A stretch of 64,000 nucleotides of DNA from assembly GCF_036632915.2 (NCBI RefSeq), contig NZ_CP155552.1:1984001-2048000 (forward strand), in the 5' to 3' direction. Positions 25,650-33,226 of the stretch are shown here, one piece after another. This stretch comes from Faecalibacterium taiwanense (GTDB lineage Bacteria; Bacillota; Clostridia; Oscillospirales; Ruminococcaceae). The position numbers and the translations under genes were made by a program. The number at the start of each line of letters is the position of its first letter. Within the stretch, counting starts at the first letter, position 1. Below the pieces are notes generated by a model, which had not been told where the DNA came from, did not search any database, and saw only the letters and a program-made list of their open reading frames with translations.

Positions 25650-27244
25650 CAGAAAACAACAACCGCGTCTGCTGCTTGTACCGCGTTTCCACCGATAAGC
25701 AGGTGGATTTCACTTCCAACCATGAAGCTGACCTGCCCATGCAGCGAAAGGCTTGCCATAAGTTCGCTGAATCGAAGGGCTGGGTCATCGTCCATGAAGA
25801 ACAGGAAGAAGGCGTGTCCGGCCACAAAGTCCGGGCCGCCGCCCGCGACAAGCTGCAAATCATCAAGGACTATGCCCGGAGGGGCAAGTTTGACATCCTG
25901 CTGGTGTTCATGTTCGACCGTATCGGTCGTATCGCAGATGAAACTCCCTTTGTTGTGGAATGGTTTGTACGGAACGGCATCCGGGTATGGAGTACCCAAG
26001 AGGGTGAGCAGCGTTTCGACAACCACACTGACAAACTGCTGAACTACATCCGATTCTGGCAGGCGGACGGAGAAAGCGAAAAGACTTCCGTCCGTACCCG
26101 CACCAGTCTGCGCCAGCTTGTAGAAGAAGGTCACTTCAAGGGCGGAAATGCGCCTTATGGCTATGACCTTGTACGGAGTGGGCGTATCAACAAGCGCAAG
26201 CATGAACTGTACGAACTGCACATCAACGAACAGGAAGCTGCCGTAGTGCGGATTGTCTTTGACAAGTATGTGTATGAGGGCTACGGCCCGCAGCACATTG
26301 CTACCTATCTGAACAATTCTGGCTATCGCGCAAGGTCTGGAAAGTGCTGGCACCCATCCAGTATTCGGGGGATGGTACAAAACCTGACCTACACCGGCGT
26401 TCTCCGTTGTGGGGATGCACGGTCAGAATTGATGCCGGATTTGCAGATTGTCCCGCAGGAACAGTTTGAAAACGCACAGCGCATTCGGAATGAACGCTCT
26501 GTGCGCTCAACTGCGGAAGCCGAAAATCGCCTTCCTTTGAACATCCATGGGAAGTCGCTGCTTGCCGGCAACGCTTACTGCGGACACTGCGGTGCAAAGC
26601 TGGAACTGACCAGCAGCCGTAAATGGCGAAAAATGGCAGATGGTTCGTTAGACGATACGCTGCGTATTCGCTATACCTGTTACGGAAAGCTCCGCAAGCA
26701 GACCAACTGCACCGGGCAGACGGGATATACCGTCCACATTCTGGATGAGATCATTGATAAAGCTGTCCGCCAGATTTTCTCCAAGATGAGGGGTATCCCC
26801 AAAGAGCAGATCGTTACAAAACGCTATGAAAAAGAGAATGCGGAACGCAAGAATCATCTGCAAGACCTTCAGACACAGCGGAACAAGGCAGAAAAAGACC
26901 TGTTGGCACTGAAAACCGAGGTTTTAGCTTGCATCAAAGGTGAAAGTGTGTTACCGAGAGAAACCCTTGCCGAAATGATTACAGCGCAGGAAGAGAAACT
27001 CACGGAGCTGGAAAACCTTTGCGAAGCGGCCAGTGAAGAACTGGAGAAAACGGCTGAGCTGATGGATAAAGTGTCGCGGCTGTATGATGAACTGATTTCT
27101 TATGCTGACCTGTACGACAGTGCAAATTTTGAAGCGAAGAAGATGATCGTCAACCAGCTCATCCGCAGGGTAGACGTATATCGCGGATACCAGATCAACA
27201 TCTCGTTCAACTTCGACCTTACTCCGTACATCGAGGGGGAGTGA
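25646..27244 (+). CDS. Large serine recombinase (integrase) of the element, intact
   Basis: This 532-residue recombinase has a resolvase catalytic domain with the nucleophilic Ser in CLYRVSTDKQ near residue 14. DRIGR-type active-site residues follow near residue 93, then a recombinase domain, a zinc-ribbon with CGHC near residue 312 and a coiled coil (residues about 390-480). It sits beside a tRNA-Ala and attL-like sequence, as expected of the enzyme that integrates the element. A 5'-truncated, frameshifted copy is at 33227-34581. The start overlaps the four-Cys ORF. Confidence 0.9.
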   Translation: MTENNNRVCCLYRVSTDKQVDFTSNHEADLPMQRKACHKFAESKGWVIVHEEQEEGVSGHKVRAAARDKLQIIKDYARRGKFDILLVFMFDRIGRIADETPFVVEWFVRNGIRVWSTQEGEQRFDNHTDKLLNYIRFWQADGESEKTSVRTRTSLRQLVEEGHFKGGNAPYGYDLVRSGRINKRKHELYELHINEQEAAVVRIVFDKYVYEGYGPQHIATYLNNSGYRARSGKCWHPSSIRGMVQNLTYTGVLRCGDARSELMPDLQIVPQEQFENAQRIRNERSVRSTAEAENRLPLNIHGKSLLAGNAYCGHCGAKLELTSSRKWRKMADGSLDDTLRIRYTCYGKLRKQTNCTGQTGYTVHILDEIIDKAVRQIFSKMRGIPKEQIVTKRYEKENAERKNHLQDLQTQRNKAEKDLLALKTEVLACIKGESVLPRETLAEMITAQEEKLTELENLCEAASEELEKTAELMDKVSRLYDELISYADLYDSANFEAKKMIVNQLIRRVDVYRGYQINISFNFDLTPYIEGE

Positions 27245-27385
27245 TACGTCCGCCTGCAAAACAGTCGGGCATCGAACAAGTATTTTCAAAAACAACGAAA
27301 CAGCAAGAATTGGGGGTTGCCGTCCATGCGCCTGCAAAATCAGACTTTTGACTGATTTTTTCCGTAGCCTCCAAGAAATCAAAAA

Positions 27386-27423
27386 GAAAAGCACCATACT
27401 TCAAACGAAGTACAGTGCTTTTT

Positions 27424-27424
<1 letters not shown>
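27386..27424. terminator. Bidirectional terminator between recombinase and tRNA-Ala
   Basis: AAAAGCAC with TACTTC pairs with GAAGTA and GTGCTTTT. It can end both the recombinase mRNA (plus) and the tRNA transcript (minus). Confidence 0.75.
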
Positions 27425-27499
<75 letters not shown>

Positions 27500-27597
27500 A
27501 TAAAATCCAAGAAGCGAACCTCTTGGATGGAGTTTTTTGTTGGGAATTGATTGTCGCAGGACTATCTGACTGGGGGTGTGTTTTGATACCAACCGGG

Positions 27598-27619
27598 CTC
27601 CCAGCTGAGCTAATCCCCC
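27598..27619 (-). other. attL-like site: severed 5' half of host tRNA-Ala
   Basis: The minus strand reads GGGGGATTAGCTCAGCTGGGAG and then switches to element sequence CCCGGTTGGTATCAAAACAC. The switch at GGGAG is the same as at 32870-32874 and 40780-40784. It marks the left copy of the recombination product. The matching attR of this copy is not in the window. Confidence 0.75.
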
Positions 27620-27651
27620 AGATGTTTGTGCCGTGCCTGACGACAGGAGTA

Positions 27652-27680
27652 ATTATACCAGCGCTTTGCCGGATTGTCAA
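27652..27680 (-). promoter_or_regulatory. Promoter of the left tRNA-Ala locus
   Basis: A consensus TTGACA (27675-27680), a 17-bp spacer and TATAAT (27652-27657) lie on the minus strand. They lie just upstream of the severed tRNA half, so they would now drive the complete tRNA. Confidence 0.8.
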
Positions 27681-27702
27681 CAGCTTTTTTGGGATTTTCT
27701 GC

Positions 27703-27742
27703 AAAAAAATTCCCGCCGGGGAAATGCCCTTCCCGGCGGGAA
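27703..27742. terminator. Terminator of thiT
   Basis: TTCCCGCCGGG pairs with CCCGGCGGGAA and is followed on the minus strand by TTTTTTT. Confidence 0.8.
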
Positions 27743-27760
27743 AAATGGCCGCGAAAAAAC

Positions 27761-28390
27761 TTACGCTCTTGCGTTCTGCGGGTCGAAGATCTGCGGTGCG
27801 ACACGGATCAGGATCACCACAAGGACCGTGGTCAGAATGGCTTCGGGCAGCATGTAGGTGGCGTTGTACACGGCACTGTACAGCCAGCACAGACCGTCCA
27901 CGCTCATGTTGGAGATGCCGGGAAAGCCGATCTCGGTCATCCAGCTGAAAGCGTAGTCGTAGTCCTTCCAGACGATGTAACCGGACAGAAAGCTGCACAA
28001 AAAGCGCAGCAGGCACACCACAAAGGCGCTGACACCGACACCCACGGTGCGGTTGCGGAAAGGCTTTGCGATCAGGCAGGCAAAGCCCAGCACCGTGAAG
28101 GCCAGAAGGTAGTCCAGCAGCACGCAGCCCACCTGTGCCGTGAGGGTCTGGCAGTATGCCAGATTGCCAAGGCCCTGCACAAGCTGGATCAGGCTGTTGA
28201 CGAAAGCGGTCATGATGCCCCACTTTGCGCCGTGGCGGTAGCTCATTACCAGAATGGGCACCATACTGAACAGAGTGATGGAACCGCCGTGGGGCATGAG
28301 CGGGATCTGGATCATGCTCAAAACGGTGGACAGGGCGATCATCAGCGCACCCTCCACCAGAATGCGGGTCTTGGAATAGGTTTTGGTCAT
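27761..28390 (-). CDS. thiT: ECF transporter S component for thiamine (ThiT)
   Basis: This 209-residue membrane protein has about six hydrophobic helices. It resembles ThiT/YuaJ in ILVEGALMIALSTVLSMI and the aromatic-rich region with YIVWKDYDYAF near residue 145. It would capture thiamine for a shared ECF energising module, which is not encoded here. The ATG at 28390 has AGAGGAA 7 bases upstream; the longer ORF start lies within the riboswitch terminator and is rejected. A TPP riboswitch immediately upstream independently supports the substrate. Confidence 0.9.
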   Translation of the reverse strand: MTKTYSKTRILVEGALMIALSTVLSMIQIPLMPHGGSITLFSMVPILVMSYRHGAKWGIMTAFVNSLIQLVQGLGNLAYCQTLTAQVGCVLLDYLLAFTVLGFACLIAKPFRNRTVGVGVSAFVVCLLRFLCSFLSGYIVWKDYDYAFSWMTEIGFPGISNMSVDGLCWLYSAVYNATYMLPEAILTTVLVVILIRVAPQIFDPQNARA

Positions 28391-28420
28391 AGGGATTCCT
28401 CTTCTCAGAACGATAGTACA

Positions 28421-28567
28421 CAAAAACAAAATGCGCCCGCTTTCCAGCAGGCGCACGGGGTTTGTGAAAGAACGGACAGTTCTGCAAACTCCCACGCCGG
28501 CATTGTCCGGTCAGGTAAAAGGGTACTCCGCAAAACGCAGATCTCAGCCTTTCGGCACCCCTGTTTT
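28421..28567 (-). promoter_or_regulatory. TPP riboswitch with downstream terminator
   Basis: The minus strand contains the THI-box core in order: GGGGTGCC, GGCTGAGA, ACCC, CCTGACCGGACAATGCCGGC and GTGGGAGT (28487-28566). It is followed by an intrinsic terminator with stem GCGCC-GCT/AGC-GGCGC and ATTTTGTTTTT (28421-28454). TPP binding should favour the terminator and switch off thiT. Confidence 0.95.
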
Positions 28568-28581
28568 TATGTCCATGCAAA

Positions 28582-28609
28582 AGTATAGCGCGTCCGGCGC
28601 AAAAGTCAA
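28582..28609 (-). promoter_or_regulatory. Promoter of the thiT riboswitch transcript
   Basis: TTGACT (28604-28609), a 16-bp spacer and TATACT (28582-28587) on the minus strand start transcription just ahead of the THI box. Confidence 0.7.
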
Positions 28610-28682
28610 GCCCCGGCGGAACATATCTGCCCCGGCCTGTGCATAGGCTGTACCATAAGTTCACAATGGGAGGAGTCTGGAT

Positions 28683-28931
28683 ATGAAGGGAGACCCCGAA
28701 CAGAGGGCGGTACAGCTGGGCGAATATATCGCGGCCAACCGGGCCACAGTGCGTGCGGCGGCAGCGGTGTTCGGGTGTAGCAAGTCCACCGTGCACAAGG
28801 ATGTTGCGGTGCGGCTGCGGACGCTGCAGCCGGAGCTGTTCCGGCAGGTGCGTGCGGTTCTGGCCTGCAATAAGGCAGAGCGGCATCTGCGCGGCGGTGC
28901 GGCCACCCGGCGCAAATACAGCCGCAGATAA
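28683..28931 (+). CDS. spoIIID: Sporulation transcriptional regulator SpoIIID
   Basis: This 82-residue DNA-binding protein has the SpoIIID helix-turn-helix (NRATVRAAAAVFGCSKSTVHKD, preceded by LGEYI) and the basic C-terminus RHLRGGAATRRKYSRR. In spore formers it tunes mother-cell transcription with sigma-E and sigma-K. GGAGGAG precedes the ATG. It shares a terminator with convergent sigG, and the sigE locus is 1.4 kb away. Confidence 0.92.
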   Translation: MKGDPEQRAVQLGEYIAANRATVRAAAAVFGCSKSTVHKDVAVRLRTLQPELFRQVRAVLACNKAERHLRGGAATRRKYSRR

Positions 28932-28935
28932 AAGA

Positions 28936-28976
28936 CGGCACACTTCCGAACAAAACGGAAGCTGTGCCGCCTTTTT
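28936..28976. terminator. Bidirectional terminator between spoIIID and sigG
   Basis: CGGCACA with CTTCCG pairs with CGGAAG and TGTGCCG. CTTTTTAG follows on the plus side and TCTTTTATC on the minus side. Confidence 0.7.
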
Positions 28977-28980
28977 AGGT

Positions 28981-29748
28981 TCAGTCCGGGGTGCGGAACT
29001 GGCTCAGTGCGCCTTTTTCCAACCGGCTGACCTGTGCCTGACTGATGCCGATCTCCCGCGCCACCTCCATCTGGGTCTTGCCCTGCAGGTAGCGCAGCTC
29101 CATGATCCGCTTTTCCCGCGGGGTCAGCCCGGCCACGGTCTGCCGGAACTGCAGCCCGCTGATCCAGCTGTCCTCGCCGTCCGGGTCCCGCACCTGATCG
29201 ATCACATACATCGCATCGCCGCCATCGGTGTACACCGGCTCTTCCAGACTGATCGGCTCCACCACCGATTCCAGCGCGGCGGTCACTTCGCGCCGGGCAA
29301 GGCCCGCCGCCTGCGCGATCTCGTCCATGGTCGGCTCGCGGCCCAGCTGCTTTTCCAGCGCTTCGCGGCTCTGCATGGCCCGGTAGGCGGTATCCCGCAG
29401 GCTGCGGCTCACCCGCAGGGCATTGTTGTCCCGCAGAAAACGCCGGATCTCCCCAATGATCATGGGAACGCCGTAGGTGGAAAAGCGCACCGGCTGGGCG
29501 GGGTCAAAATGATCGATGGCCTTGATCAGGCCGATGCACCCCACCTGAAACAGGTCGTCCAGATTTTCGCCGCGCTGGGCGAACCGCTGCACCACGCTGA
29601 GCACCAGCCGCAGGTTGCCTTCCACCATTTGTTCCCGGGCTGCTGCATCACCGGCGTGGGCGCGGGCCAGCAGTTCCCGCTTTTCGGCTTCGGTCAGCAC
29701 AGGCAGCTTTGCAGTGTTCATGCCGCACAGCTCCACTTTGTTGTACAT
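28981..29748 (-). CDS. sigG: RNA polymerase sporulation sigma factor SigG
   Basis: This 255-residue sigma-70 factor starts with the SigG-typical MYNKVELCGMNTAKLPVLTE. It has region 2 (NLRLVLSVVQRFAQRGENLDDLFQVGCIGLIKAIDHFD), region 3, and region 4 helix-turn-helix (GKTQMEVAREIGISQAQVSRLEK). It is the late forespore sigma factor. It lies downstream of the spoIIGA-sigE pair on the same strand, the classical order, but here a small toxin locus separates them. Confidence 0.95.
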   Translation of the reverse strand: MYNKVELCGMNTAKLPVLTEAEKRELLARAHAGDAAAREQMVEGNLRLVLSVVQRFAQRGENLDDLFQVGCIGLIKAIDHFDPAQPVRFSTYGVPMIIGEIRRFLRDNNALRVSRSLRDTAYRAMQSREALEKQLGREPTMDEIAQAAGLARREVTAALESVVEPISLEEPVYTDGGDAMYVIDQVRDPDGEDSWISGLQFRQTVAGLTPREKRIMELRYLQGKTQMEVAREIGISQAQVSRLEKGALSQFRTPD

Positions 29749-30041
29749 CCAAACGCCCCCGGTCTGTTTTAATCTTCACCGGGAGTATGGGATGCGCAGC
29801 GGCATTGTATGCGTGGAAAAAACTGTGCGCTTTCCCGTTTGACAGGAAAGCGCGGCAAAATATTGTTTTTCGTGCAGATTTATGATATGCTGTATTTGCG
29901 GCGGCAACGCCGCCATCAGGCGCTGTGCCCACAAACGCAGGCGGCTAGTCCTTACCGGTACTTGGGTGCCGGCTAAAGACGATTTTTTCTTGAAGATCTC
30001 GTTCTCCCCGGATGCCCAAGGGCGGAAAGGGGGGATGCACC

Positions 30042-30152
30042 ATGACGTTTGAACAGGTCGTGCTTCTGCTCACGCTTCTCGGCGGAGCAATCTACGTTAC
30101 GTTTGAAATTACATGGACTGTTTCTCACAGTGATGACAAAAAGAAAAAATGA
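30042..30152 (+). CDS. Small hydrophobic type I toxin-like peptide (36 aa)
   Basis: The ORF encodes one membrane helix (VVLLLTLLGGAIYVTFEIT) followed by a polar, lysine-rich tail (HSDDKKKK). This is the form of TxpA/Fst/holin-like type I toxins. AAAGGGGGG lies 7 bases before the ATG. Possible promoters upstream are TTGTTT-17-TATGCT (29863-29891) or TTGACA-16-TATTGT (29839-29866). A hairpin GGCGGCaacGCCGCC occupies the 5' leader near 29900. A convergent antisense promoter overlaps the far end of the locus. Confidence 0.75.
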   Translation: MTFEQVVLLLTLLGGAIYVTFEITWTVSHSDDKKKK

Positions 30153-30186
30153 CCGCCTCGAGTCCCAATCCGAGCGGTCATCTTTT
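30149..30186. terminator. Bidirectional terminator shared by toxin mRNA and antisense RNA
   Basis: ATGACCGC-CTCG pairs with CGAG-CGGTCAT. TCTTTTCTTG follows on plus and TTTTTTCTTTTTG on minus. Confidence 0.75.
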
Positions 30187-30237
30187 CTTGACTAATCCGG
30201 TAAGGAACTAGCCGTTTGCAGGGCCAGCGCCTTTTGT
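30149..30237 (-). ncRNA. Predicted antisense RNA (antitoxin) to the type I toxin mRNA
   Basis: A consensus minus-strand promoter (TTGACA 30267-30272, 17-bp spacer, TATAAT 30244-30249) would start an RNA near 30237. The RNA would end at the shared terminator near 30149, giving about 90 nt. It is complementary to the 3' end of the toxin transcript. This arrangement is familiar from txpA/RatA-type loci. No sigma-E gene expression is needed to explain the promoter. Confidence 0.65.
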
Positions 30238-30304
30238 AGTTTTATTATACGCAAATCAGCGTGGATTGTCAAGCCCAGCGGGCGGCAGTCCGCGTTTTTT
30301 CACC

Positions 30305-31009
30305 TCACTCGTTTTCCAATTGTACTTTTAAGGTATGGATGATCCGTTTTTCCAGCCGGGAAATGTAGCTTTGGCTGATGCCCAGTGCGTCGGCGGCCTC
30401 CTTCTGGGTGCGCTCAATGCCGTCCGCCAGACCAAAGCGCAGCTCCATGATCTGCCGTTCCCGCGGGGACAGGCTGTCCACGGCCCGGCGAAGAACGGCA
30501 CGCTCCGCATCCTGTTCCAGCCGCTGGCTGATCTGGTTCTCATCACTGCCCAGAATATCAGAAAGCAGCAGCTCGTTGCCGTCGCCATCCACGTTCAGCG
30601 GTTCGTCGATGCTGGCTTCCTGACGGCGGTTGGAGCTTTTGCGTAAGTACATCAGAATTTCATTGCCGATGCAGCGGCTGGCGTAGGTGGCCAGCTTGAT
30701 GCTGCGCTCCGGCGTGAAGGTGTTCACCGCCTTGATCAGCCCGATGGTGCCAATGCTGATCATGTCCTCGGCAGGCACACCGCTGCTTTCGTACTTTTTG
30801 GCAAGATACACCACCAGCCGCAGGTTGTGGGTGATCAGGTCGTCCCGGGCAGCGGCATCGCCTGCAGCCATACGGGAGAGCAGGACCTTTTCCTGTTCCG
30901 GGGTCAGGGGCGGGGGCAGGCTGGGCGCGCCCGCCAGAAAATGTGCGCCGCCGCAATAGCCCAGCCGTGCAAGGAGCCAACGCCAGAACCGGTGCAGAAC
31001 ATGAAACAT
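30305..31009 (-). CDS. sigE: RNA polymerase sporulation sigma factor SigE
   Basis: This 234-residue mother-cell sigma factor has a short hydrophobic pro-sequence ([22 protein letters not shown]) that SpoIIGA would remove. Region 2 is [62 protein letters not shown] in two parts, and region 4 has the helix-turn-helix [20 protein letters not shown]. The gene follows spoIIGA by about 50 bases on the same strand, as in the spoIIG operon. Confidence 0.95.
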   Translation of the reverse strand: MFHVLHRFWRWLLARLGYCGGAHFLAGAPSLPPPLTPEQEKVLLSRMAAGDAAARDDLITHNLRLVVYLAKKYESSGVPAEDMISIGTIGLIKAVNTFTPERSIKLATYASRCIGNEILMYLRKSSNRRQEASIDEPLNVDGDGNELLLSDILGSDENQISQRLEQDAERAVLRRAVDSLSPRERQIMELRFGLADGIERTQKEAADALGISQSYISRLEKRIIHTLKVQLENE

Positions 31010-31057
31010 GAATACCCCTCCTGTACATCTATAGATATCGATCGCATCAAGCGCTTC

Positions 31058-31897
31058 TCAGCGGATGCCCAGCTGTACGGCCAGTTCGCTGCCAAGCAGA
31101 GCTGTCCATGGCTGCTGTGTTTCCGGGCGGCAGAATGCGGCCAGAATGCCCGCTGCACTGCCTTTGCTGGTGCGCAGGGCCTTGGCCGGAACGGCAGGCA
31201 GCACGCAGTGCCCGGCAATGGTGGTGCAGGGCACCAGCCGCACCCGCAGCTCCGGCGGCGGTGCCGTGCCGCAGGCAAAATAACGGTCCAGAAATGTGCG
31301 CAGCTCCTGCGGCAGGGCGCTGCGCACGGCGGGATAATAGACCAGAACCACTGCCTGCCCGGTCAGCGGGTCCTGCACTGAGAAGCCGGTGTCGCAGAAA
31401 GCCTGTACGGAGAGGGCTGCACCTTCCAGCTCCAGCACAGCGGCAAAGCAGCGGGTGCCTGCACGGCCAAAGCAGAACAGTACGCCGCGCAGCACGGCAA
31501 GCACTGCACCGCAGCACAGCAGCAGCCGGCCCGGGGACAGCGGCAGATAGACGCAGAGATTTGCGCTTTGCACTCCGGGCAGCAGCACGGCTCCGCACAG
31601 CAGCAGGTTCAGCAGCAGATACCACACACACAGCTGCACAAAATTGCGCAGGCCCGGCACGCCGTAAGCCGCAGCTACAGCGGCACAGCAGGTGAACACC
31701 TTATAAAGGAAAGCTGCAGGGCCGGGCAGCTCCGGCAGCAGAATGCCCAGCGAAGCCGCTGCCGCTGCCGCACTGCCCGCCATCAGCCGCAGACCGCTGC
31801 ACTGCCGCGCACACAAAAGCCCTGCGCCCAAAAGCAGTGCTGCTGCGGCCAGAAAGTTCGTCAGCAGCAGTTCGTCCAGATAGATCACGGTTTTCAT
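31058..31897 (-). CDS. spoIIGA: Sigma-E processing peptidase SpoIIGA
   Basis: This 279-residue protein has an N-terminal membrane half of five helices and a C-terminal aspartic-protease-like domain. The catalytic motif is FCDTGFSVQDPLTGQAVVLV near residue 170, and a GIR-type C-terminus is present. It cleaves the pro-sequence of SigE, whose gene lies directly downstream. The sequence is alanine/leucine-rich and GC-rich. Confidence 0.9.
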   Translation of the reverse strand: MKTVIYLDELLLTNFLAAAALLLGAGLLCARQCSGLRLMAGSAAAAAASLGILLPELPGPAAFLYKVFTCCAAVAAAYGVPGLRNFVQLCVWYLLLNLLLCGAVLLPGVQSANLCVYLPLSPGRLLLCCGAVLAVLRGVLFCFGRAGTRCFAAVLELEGAALSVQAFCDTGFSVQDPLTGQAVVLVYYPAVRSALPQELRTFLDRYFACGTAPPPELRVRLVPCTTIAGHCVLPAVPAKALRTSKGSAAGILAAFCRPETQQPWTALLGSELAVQLGIR

Positions 31898-32038
31898 ACA
31901 CGATCCCTTTCAAATTCCAGTATCTTCCAATTCTGCAAAAAACCATGTCGCTGTGTGCAAAAAAGCGGCTTCTGTAAGAATTTTGAGACCGGATTTTCAC
32001 AGTCTATCACATTTTTCACATTTTTTTCAAAAAAGTAC

Positions 32039-32067
32039 TTGAACATTTCTGGAAAGTGTGGTATATT
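32039..32067 (+). promoter_or_regulatory. Promoter of the MAM-like gene
   Basis: TTGAAC (32039-32044), a 17-bp spacer and TATATT (32062-32067) precede a leader of about 75 nt. The leader contains a hairpin (AGCCAaacaaaTGGCT) and a GAAGGGAGA ribosome-binding site. The 31898-32038 stretch is otherwise AT-rich with T-tracts, typical of a strong promoter. Confidence 0.7.
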
Positions 32068-32145
32068 ATTGCCATCCTAGTAAGGGACGTAAGCCAAACA
32101 AATGGCTTGCAAATATCTTTCTAAATTTGAAGGGAGAAATTCATT

Positions 32146-32556
32146 ATGATGATGCCTGCAAACTTCTCTGCTGTTGCAGAAAACGAGATGACCTACGTTG
32201 TTGGTGGTAGCCTGGTTGATGTCCTGGCTCCTGCTATGACCACTGCTAACTGGCAGAACGTTTCCGCTAACGTGATCAAGATCGTTGGCAACTCTTTCCT
32301 GGCTAAGTACACCAACGATGTTCTGGCCCAGCTGTTCGATGGCAACTACGTTCCCGGCGATGTGATTGGCTACTCTGTTAAGAATCTGGATAAGGCTTAC
32401 AACAAGGGCTACGGCACCTTCGGCGGCAACTGGGGCTTTGCTGTTGGCGCTCTGAACGCTGGCATGCAGATCCTGGGCGGTCTGTCCGCTATCTACACCC
32501 TGGGCAGCAGCTCCATCGGTCTGGAAACTAAGAGTGGCACTCTGCCCACTCTCTAA
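32146..32556 (+). CDS. mam: MAM-like small secreted protein with double-glycine leader
   Basis: This 136-residue protein begins [21 protein letters not shown], nearly the same leader as the Faecalibacterium Microbial Anti-inflammatory Molecule that I recall ([21 protein letters not shown]). The remainder is a small, Gly/Ala/Asn-rich domain with hydrophobic C-terminal segments. A double-glycine leader of this kind is cut and exported by peptidase-containing ABC transporters. None is encoded in the window. MAM is reported to dampen NF-kB signalling in gut epithelium. Whether this variant does is unknown. Codon use is strongly biased, which suggests high expression. Confidence 0.85.
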   Translation: [136 protein letters not shown]

Positions 32557-32634
32557 TAACTAATCTTTCCTGAATAGGATAGATAGTTTGATTTGACATA
32601 GCGTTTGTTGTGTCAGGTAAAAGAGCTAGAGAGG

Positions 32635-32673
32635 CCCCGCACAAGACAAGCAATTGTTTTGTGCGGGGTTTTT
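32635..32673 (+). terminator. Terminator of the MAM-like gene
   Basis: CCCCGCACAA pairs with TTTGTGCGGGG and is followed by TTTTT. Confidence 0.85.
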
Positions 32674-32791
32674 GTTTGCATAAAAACGTAGCAGGCTGTG
32701 GGAAAACGGCGCAGGGATGGAGCAGGATAGGACGATCTCAAAAAAATCTCCATTGGCAGACAAACTGCTGCAGAATTTTTCAAAAAAACAG

Positions 32792-32820
32792 TTGACAACT
32801 CCCGGATGTGCTGATATAAT
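32792..32820 (+). promoter_or_regulatory. Promoter of the right tRNA-Ala locus
   Basis: TTGACA (32792-32797), a 17-bp spacer and TATAAT (32815-32820) lie upstream of the split tRNA half at 32853, and of the complete tRNA at 32974. Confidence 0.85.
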
Positions 32821-32852
32821 AAGTCACGTCGTCAGGCACGGCACGAACATCT

Positions 32853-32874
32853 GGGGGATTAGCTCAGCTGGGAG
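32853..32874 (+). other. attL: 5' half of the split host tRNA-Ala
   Basis: GGGGGATTAGCTCAGCTGGGAG is the first 22 bases of tRNA-Ala. It is followed directly by the element end CCCGGTTGGTATCAAAACAC. The other half of the same tRNA gene is at 40780-40838. GGGAG (32870-32874) is the shared core. Confidence 0.85.
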
Positions 32875-32973
32875 CCCGGTTGGTATCAAAACACACCCCC
32901 AGTCAGATAGTCCTGCGACAATCAAATTCCCAACAAAAAACTCCATCCAAGAGGTTCGCTTCTTGGATTTTAT

Positions 32974-33049
<76 letters not shown>

Positions 33050-33050
33050 A

Positions 33051-33091
33051 AAAAGCACTGTATTTCGTTTGAAGTACGGTGCTTTTCTTTT
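33051..33091. terminator. Terminator after the right tRNA-Ala
   Basis: AAAAGCAC with TATTTC pairs with GAAGTA and GTGCTTTT, then CTTTTGC. It matches the terminator at 27386. Confidence 0.7.
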
Positions 33092-33226
33092 GCTTTCTTG
33101 GAGGTCGCACTGAAAATCATCCAAATGCTTGATTTTGCAGGCACATGGACGGCAACCCCAATTCTTGCTGTTTCGTTGTTTCTGAAAATGCTTGTTCGAT
33201 GCCCGACTGTTTTGCAGGCGGACGTA

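Larger units (their letters stand above)
29919..30231. repeat. Inverted arms bracketing the type I toxin locus
   Basis: The left arm 29919-29958 (GGCGCTG, GCCC, AAACG, GGCTAGT, CCTTACCGG in order) is repeated in reverse complement at 30197-30231 with small gaps. The toxin ORF and its terminator lie between. Transcribed together, the arms would pair 5' with 3'. Transcribed from the two facing promoters, they give both RNAs nearly the same 5' end. Confidence 0.75.
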
